The translations under genes and the position numbers were made by a program. From the NCBI RefSeq assembly GCF_000331285.1, contig NZ_ANFX01000031.1, forward strand, positions 1 to 57,424: a stretch of 57,424 nt of DNA. The letters are read 5' to 3'. Position 1 is the stretch's first letter; every line of letters begins with the position of its first letter. The notes beneath the pieces were generated by a model. The model ran no database searches and was not told the origin of the DNA. It saw only the letters and a program-made list of their open reading frames with translations. Source of the DNA: Porphyrobacter sp. AAP82 (GTDB lineage: Bacteria > Pseudomonadota > Alphaproteobacteria > Sphingomonadales > Sphingomonadaceae). Of the stretch, positions 53,494 through 57,424 are shown in pieces.

Positions 53494-54705
53494 ATGCGCA
53501 TCGGCCTTATCGCCGCCTTGCGTCACAGCGAGGAAGGCACGCTTCGCGCCGCGCTGCCGCTCGCCGGGCGCAGCGTGATTGCATGGCAGGCGGCGCTGCT
53601 GCGGGGGCTCGGCGCTGAACGGGTGCTGTGTCTGGCCGAGACGCCGGGCGGCACGGTGCTCGAATTGCAGCATGTGCTCGAAGCGCAGGGCGTGCAGTTC
53701 CATGCTCTCAAAGGCATCGCCGCGATCCCCGCGCTGGTGCGCGCCGAGGATGATCTCGTCATCCTCGCCGACGGGCTGGTGCCCGATCCGGCGGTGGTGC
53801 GCGCGCTCGCCGGCGGGGCGGGAGATGCGCCCTTGCAGCGGATGGTGGTGACGATTTCTGCCGATCACCCGCTCGCCGCCGCGCATCCGGAGGACTTCGA
53901 ACGCATCGACGCGCAGCGCCACTGGGGCGGGGTGCTGGTGATGCGCGGCGCCCCGGCGCAGCGTCTTGCCGAATTTCCTGTCGATGCCGACGCGGTATCG
54001 CTACTGCTGCGCCTCGCGCTTCAGGCCGGCACGCCGACCCGCGAGCTTGCCGCGCGCGAGCTGGTGCCCGAGACCTGGCTGCTCGCCGACAGCACTGCCG
54101 CCGTCGCGCGGCAAGAGGGCGCGCTGATTGCCGCCGCCGCCCCGCCTGCCGATTGGCGTGCGCCGGGCAGCGGCCTTGCCGCGATGGCGGTGCGTGCCGC
54201 GGTGCCGCGCGGGCTCGACCAGGGCCCGCTCATCGCCGGGGGCACGGGACTGGTGCTGCTTTTGTGCGGGGTGATGGCCGCCGCCTTCGGCTTTGCCGGA
54301 GCGGGGCTCGCGCTGGCGGGGGCAGGCGTGTTCGCGGCGCAGGTGTCGCAGGGCTTTGCCGCGCTTGGGGCAAGGCTGCGGCGCGAAAGCGGGGCGGGGG
54401 CGGGCGGCCCGGGCAGGGTGCTGGAGGCGCTGTGCGATCTCATTGCGGGCATGACGCTATGGTTCGGCCTTGCGCCCTTTCCCGAATGGGACCCGCTCGC
54501 AAGCCTTGGCCCGGTCGCCTATGCGCTCGCCCGGCTTGCCGCGCGCGGGCGCGGGGACAGCGCGCTCGCCGCTGTGGCTTCCGACCGGGCGAGCCTGCTC
54601 GCCCTCCTCGCGGTTGCGGCCGGCTTCGGCCTCCTGCCCGAGGCGCTCGCCTGTCTCGCCTTGGGGCTATGCGCAGCTTTGCTGCTGCGCGCGGGCGCAG
54701 AATAA
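53494..54705 (+). CDS. Fusion of a nucleotidyltransferase-like domain and a degenerate CDP-alcohol phosphatidyltransferase-like membrane domain
   Basis: A 403-residue protein. Residues 1-215 look like a nucleotidyltransferase fold (LPLAGRSVIAWQAALLRGLG, VLCLAE, DDLVILADGLVPDP) but lack the GGxGTR loop and its Lys. Residues 235-400 are membrane helices. Within them GPGRVLEALCDLIAGM aligns with the second half of the CDP-alcohol phosphatidyltransferase motif (G-x3-D-x3-D, here G-x3-E-x3-D), while the first half (D-x2-DG-x2-AR) is missing. The order resembles inositol-phosphate cytidylyltransferase/DIPP synthase fusions. Probably catalytically altered. ATG 53494 has a perfect GGAGGA 8 bases upstream. 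Confidence 0.62.
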   Translation: MRIGLIAALRHSEEGTLRAALPLAGRSVIAWQAALLRGLGAERVLCLAETPGGTVLELQHVLEAQGVQFHALKGIAAIPALVRAEDDLVILADGLVPDPAVVRALAGGAGDAPLQRMVVTISADHPLAAAHPEDFERIDAQRHWGGVLVMRGAPAQRLAEFPVDADAVSLLLRLALQAGTPTRELAARELVPETWLLADSTAAVARQEGALIAAAAPPADWRAPGSGLAAMAVRAAVPRGLDQGPLIAGGTGLVLLLCGVMAAAFGFAGAGLALAGAGVFAAQVSQGFAALGARLRRESGAGAGGPGRVLEALCDLIAGMTLWFGLAPFPEWDPLASLGPVAYALARLAARGRGDSALAAVASDRASLLALLAVAAGFGLLPEALACLALGLCAALLLRAGAE

Positions 54706-54706
54706 T

Positions 54707-54721
54707 CTAACCCGTCTTTAA
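54707..54721 (+). promoter_or_regulatory. Candidate CtrA box, CTAA-N7-TTAA
   Basis: CTAA (54707-54710), seven bases, then TTAA (54718-54721). This fits the alphaproteobacterial CtrA consensus TTAA-N7-TTAA with one mismatch. It sits 27 bases before the ATG at 54749 in the short gap before the helical-protein/kinase-like pair. AT-rich strings are rare in this genome, which makes the match more notable. Confidence 0.45.
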
Positions 54722-54748
54722 CTATGCGGGCCCTATGCCCCGAGGACG

Positions 54749-55678
54749 ATGGGCGAAGAGACGATGGACCTTGCCGCCGACGATGCTGTCGAGGCGATCC
54801 TGCGCGGCGGGCTCGCGCGGGAGGCCCGCGCGCTGACGGCGGTCGTCCCGGTGCTGCGTCACCTGCTCGGCTCGGAAGCCCAAAGCCTTGTCAGCGACGC
54901 CATCCTCGCCCGGGTGCGCGGCATGATCCGCGATATCGCCGCCCAGCTCAGCGCCGCCGGGGCCGGTCGCGATCCGGCCGCGCGCGCGGCGGGGGGCGAT
55001 CCGGCCGGCATCGACGCGCTTGCCGAAAGCCTGCTGGCAGACGCAGCGCTGCTCGCCCATTGTCACGCCTTGGCGACCGAGAGCCTGGTCGCCGACCGGC
55101 TCCAGCAGCGCCATGCGATCGATCCGGTGTTGAGCCCGCTGCTTCAGGAACTGATCGCTGCCGAGGACCCCGCGGTTGCCGCGCTTGCCATGGCGACGCT
55201 CGCCGCGCAGTCGCGCTTCGTGCAGGGCCAGCGGCGCATGGAGCTGCCGCTCGGCGAGCTGCCGGCCGAACTGTTCCATGCCCTCATTGCCCGCGCAGAC
55301 GCGCCGGGCAGCGCGGGCATCGCGCGTCTCCAGACCGGCTATGACGAGGCGGCCTCGCGGCTCGGGCTGCTGGCGCGGCTAGTCGCGGCGATGCGCCGCG
55401 GGGCGGTGGCTGCGCTCGCGATCGACCATGCGGGGCTGGCGCTGTTCGCCTCGACCCTCGCCCGCGAAACCCGGGCCGAGCGCGGCGCGGTGGTGCTCGC
55501 CTGCCACGAAGGCCAGAGCCTGCGTCTGGCGCTGCTGCTGCGCGCCGCCGGCCTTGCCGCGCCTGCGATCGAGCGCCAGCTGGTGCTCGCCGAACCCGCC
55601 GCGCAGCTGCCCGTCGCCATCGGCGCGCTTGCCCCGCAGCGCGCCGCCGCGCTGCTCGCTGCGGACGGGCCGGCGTAA
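54749..55678 (+). CDS. All-helical protein of unknown function, 309 aa (DUF2336-like, tentative)
   Basis: Not recognised with certainty. Almost entirely helical by composition (Ala/Leu/Arg-rich), with no signal peptide or membrane segment. Repeated hydrophobic-helix pairs such as PVLRHLLGSEAQSLVSDAIL and SPLLQELIAAEDPAVAALAM suggest a HEAT-like or DUF2336-type repeat fold used for protein binding. Starts: ATG 54749 (chosen) or ATG 54764. Its TAA overlaps the ATG of the kinase-like gene (TAATG), so the two are translationally coupled and probably work together. Confidence 0.6.
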   Translation: MGEETMDLAADDAVEAILRGGLAREARALTAVVPVLRHLLGSEAQSLVSDAILARVRGMIRDIAAQLSAAGAGRDPAARAAGGDPAGIDALAESLLADAALLAHCHALATESLVADRLQQRHAIDPVLSPLLQELIAAEDPAVAALAMATLAAQSRFVQGQRRMELPLGELPAELFHALIARADAPGSAGIARLQTGYDEAASRLGLLARLVAAMRRGAVAALAIDHAGLALFASTLARETRAERGAVVLACHEGQSLRLALLLRAAGLAAPAIERQLVLAEPAAQLPVAIGALAPQRAAALLAADGPA

Positions 55679-57102
55679 TGAACATGGCGGGCCCTACCGA
55701 AACGCTGGCAGGCGCCTATGGCCTGACCGATGCACAGGGGCGCCTGCTCAGCGCGGACGCGCCGCTGGCCGACTTGCAGGAGCGCTGCGGAGGTGACCTC
55801 CCCGGCACGCTTGCGATCCCCGAACTGCTCGCGCTGGTGCGCCAGGCGCGCGGGCTCGGCCTCAAGATCGCGCGCGGCTTTTCGGCCTTCGATGGCGAGT
55901 CCGAAGTTTCGGGCTTTGCGCGCATCCACCCGCTCAGCGAGGATGATGGCGGCGGCTGCGAGGTGCTGGTCGAGAACTGGCAGAGGAGCCCGCTGCCGCA
56001 GCCCTCGGCGCGCGAATTCGCCGAGCGGCTCGATGCGATCGACCGCGCCATCGCCGAAGTCAGCGCGCGCCTCGATGCGCGCCAGCGGCTTCAGGTGCTG
56101 AGCACCCGCGCGCGCGATGCCGCCACGCTCGAGGCGGCCGCGCTCGCCGCGCCCGGCACCTTGTGGAGCGAACTGGTCGAACTCACCGACATCACCCACC
56201 ACCAGCCGCTCCACTGGCGGCTGCTCGATGGCGCCGCGTGCCGCTTCGAAGGTTCGGCGCGGGGCTGGCGGGTGCGGCTCATCCCGCTCGGGGTCGATGC
56301 GCAGAACCCCGCCGGCTTCGAACTGCTGCTGATCGCCGAGCAGCCGCTCGCCGAAGGGGTGGGCGGGCCGGATCAAGGCGCCGAAGGCGAGGGGCCCCTC
56401 GAAACCTCGCCCGCGCGGCTTGTCGGCACGGCGCTCACCCCGGTGCTGCGCCAGCCCGTGCAGCGCATCATCGCCAATGCCGAGACGATGCGGGCGCGCC
56501 TCGCCGGGCCCTTGCGCGACGAATACAGCGAATATGCCGGAACCATCGCCAGCGCAGGCCAGCACCTTGCCGCGATGCTCGATGACCTTGCCGATCTCGA
56601 AGTGGTCGAGACCCCGGGCTTCAGCACGGCGCGGGAGCCGGTCGACCTTGCCGATGCCGCCGCCCGCGCTGCGGGCATCCTTGGCGTGCGCGCCCGCAAC
56701 CGCGATACCGCGCTGGTGGTGGAGGGCGAACACGGCGGCGCCATCGCCCGCGCCGAGTTCCGGCGGGTGTTGCAGATCCTCATCAATCTGGTCGGCAATG
56801 CGGTCGCCTATTCGCCCGCTTCCAGCACGGTCACGATCAGCACCTTCGCGGCGGGCGAGGGCCGGGTGGCGGTCAGCGTCGCCGACCAGGGGCCGGGCAT
56901 CAGCCCCGAGCAGGCCGCGAAAGTCTTCGACAAGTTCGAACGGCTCGGCCGCGACAGCGGGCGCGACGCCGGCAAGGACGGGGGCTCGGGCCTCGGCCTC
57001 TATATCTCGCGCCGGCTTGCCGAGGCGATGGCGGGCACCTTGAGCGTCGGGGTGGCAGCGGGAGGGGGCGCATTGTTCACGCTGGAACTGCCCGCCGCCT
57101 GA
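55678..57102 (+). CDS. Sensor-kinase-like protein with a mutated H-box (putative pseudokinase)
   Basis: A 474-residue soluble protein. The N-terminal region (about 1-230) looks like one or two PAS-type sensory domains joined by a coiled coil (REFAERLDAIDRAIAEVSAR). Residues 240-310 correspond to the dimerisation/phosphoacceptor domain, but the H-box reads ALTPVLRQPVQRII, with Pro255 where the His of SHELRTPL should be. The ATP-binding domain is intact: N-box NLVGNAVAYSP (Asn370, Asn374), G1 DQGPGIS, F-box FDKFERLG and G2 GSGLGLYIS. It may bind ATP and act as an allosteric regulator in the manner of DivL, or act as a phosphatase-type regulator. No response regulator is adjacent. Confidence 0.75.
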   Translation: MNMAGPTETLAGAYGLTDAQGRLLSADAPLADLQERCGGDLPGTLAIPELLALVRQARGLGLKIARGFSAFDGESEVSGFARIHPLSEDDGGGCEVLVENWQRSPLPQPSAREFAERLDAIDRAIAEVSARLDARQRLQVLSTRARDAATLEAAALAAPGTLWSELVELTDITHHQPLHWRLLDGAACRFEGSARGWRVRLIPLGVDAQNPAGFELLLIAEQPLAEGVGGPDQGAEGEGPLETSPARLVGTALTPVLRQPVQRIIANAETMRARLAGPLRDEYSEYAGTIASAGQHLAAMLDDLADLEVVETPGFSTAREPVDLADAAARAAGILGVRARNRDTALVVEGEHGGAIARAEFRRVLQILINLVGNAVAYSPASSTVTISTFAAGEGRVAVSVADQGPGISPEQAAKVFDKFERLGRDSGRDAGKDGGSGLGLYISRRLAEAMAGTLSVGVAAGGGALFTLELPAA

Positions 57103-57109
57103 TTGCCGG

Positions 57110-57304
57110 TCAGCCGCGGCCAAGCAATCGCGGCAGCCCGATCAGGATCGCACCCGACAGCACCATCGCGCCGCCCCGGAACGCCCATTCCCGCTCGCCG
57201 AGCATGAAGCTGTCCGCAGGCCAGCCCAGCACGCCAAGGCCTTGCAAGCCCCAGATACAACCGAGGGCGACAAGGAACATCCCTGCCGCCCTCAGCATCA
57301 GCAT
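57110..57304 (-). CDS. Small membrane protein, 64 aa, unknown
   Basis: Two predicted helices (about residues 3-24 and 43-60) separated by a loop with WPADSFMLGEREWAFRGG. ATG 57304. It lies 14 bases after the stop of the probable gltA gene on the same strand and converges with the kinase-like gene. Unrecognised; probably real because of its clean start, its topology and the absence of competing frames. Confidence 0.55.
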   Translation of the reverse strand: MLMLRAAGMFLVALGCIWGLQGLGVLGWPADSFMLGEREWAFRGGAMVLSGAILIGLPRLLGRG

Positions 57305-57318
57305 CGTTCGCGAGCCGC

Positions 57319-57424
57319 TCAGCGCTTGTCCAGCGGAATGTAATCGCGCTCCGTGGGCCCGGTGTAGAGCTGGCGCGGCCAGCCGGTTTCTCTCGAGAAA
57401 CCGGGCACTAGGACAAGGCCGCGC
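57319..57424 (-). CDS. gltA: Probable citrate synthase, 3' end only
   Basis: The minus strand from the window edge to the TGA at 57319-57321 encodes a tail ending GWPRQLYTGPTERDYIPLDKR in two parts: PRQLYTG, the conserved C-terminal motif of bacterial type II citrate synthases, and ERDYIPLDKR. Only 34 codons are visible. The residues before it (GLVLVPGFSRETG) are encoded by a palindromic stretch and contain rare codons (CTA, AGA), and they do not look like the usual helix that precedes this motif. The gene may carry an inserted palindrome or be altered; the rest lies outside the window. Confidence 0.6.
   Translation of the reverse strand, partial: RGLVLVPGFSRETGWPRQLYTGPTERDYIPLDKR
57373..57424. 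repeat. Nested palindrome inside the 3' end of probable gltA
   Basis: An inner perfect inverted repeat has arms CCGGTTTCTC (57383-57392) and GAGAAACCGG (57395-57404) with a two-base loop. Outer arms GCGCGGCC (57373-57380) and GGCCGCGC (57417-57424) flank it, and the right one reaches the window edge. The element is AT-richer than its surroundings and lies inside a coding frame. Confidence 0.6.

Noticed and set aside
1..57424. CRISPR arrays, tRNA/rRNA genes, insertion sequences and prophage genes
   Set aside because: No regularly spaced repeats, cloverleaf-like intergenic segments, transposase or phage proteins were found; intergenic space is short throughout.

Overview
The window is a high-GC (about two thirds G+C by eye), densely packed chromosomal segment from an alphaproteobacterium, most likely Sphingomonadales and probably Erythrobacteraceae. 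That call rests on the exosortase-A exopolysaccharide gene order, the order nuoA-N/birA/coaX/rnj/DUF1467, an RNase E with a long charged insertion in its S1 domain, and the block sdhB/thioesterase/zapE. No plasmid, phage, IS, CRISPR, rRNA or tRNA signature was found.

Layout. 1-9889 (+): the right part of an exosortase-A (XrtA) exopolysaccharide locus, comprising a tyrosine autokinase (cut by the left edge), outer-membrane barrel, ExeA-type ATPase, polysaccharide deacetylase, FemAB-like protein, glycosyltransferase, exosortase A and asparagine-synthase-like amidotransferase, most of them overlapping or nearly so. 9890-10122: a gene-free convergent gap with three direct CGAAGTTCAC repeats and a 67-base imperfect hairpin. 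10123-12514 (-): sdhB, a hotdog thioesterase and zapE. 12752-17535: an SDR, a small membrane protein, a methyltransferase and rne with a clear intrinsic terminator. 17961-23993 (+): cell-wall amidase, PBP1a, periplasmic peroxiredoxin, prfB and a lipoprotein methyltransferase. 24088-30613: metabolic genes (nitronate monooxygenase-like, alpha/beta hydrolase, 2-hydroxyacid dehydrogenase, SH3 protein, thiolase, aldehyde dehydrogenase).

30746-50451 (+) is a complete 14-subunit respiratory complex I operon followed by birA, coaX, rnj and a DUF1467 gene. It carries six extra small genes wedged between nuo genes: 88 aa between D and E; 57, 47 and 58 aa between E and F; 122 aa between F and G; 135 aa between H and I. 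All are start/stop-overlapped with their neighbours. Five encode small membrane proteins; the sixth is soluble and compositionally unlike its surroundings.

50448-57102 holds the least understood and most interesting part. A large two-TM coiled-coil protein diverges from an HPt-like gene, followed by a fused nucleotidyltransferase-like/CDP-alcohol-phosphatidyltransferase-like membrane protein, a helical protein and a sensor-kinase-like protein. The HPt-like protein has Met where the phosphoacceptor His should be, and the kinase-like protein has Pro at its H-box position while its ATP-binding boxes are intact. The fused protein has lost most catalytic signatures of both halves. A CtrA-like box (CTAA-N7-TTAA) precedes the last two genes, and a 13-base inverted repeat fills the divergent promoter. 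This looks like a signalling or scaffolding module built from eroded phosphorelay and enzyme folds, and it is my main candidate for an undescribed system. At the right edge, a small membrane protein and the 3' end of a probable citrate synthase gene are read on the minus strand; the latter contains a striking palindrome.
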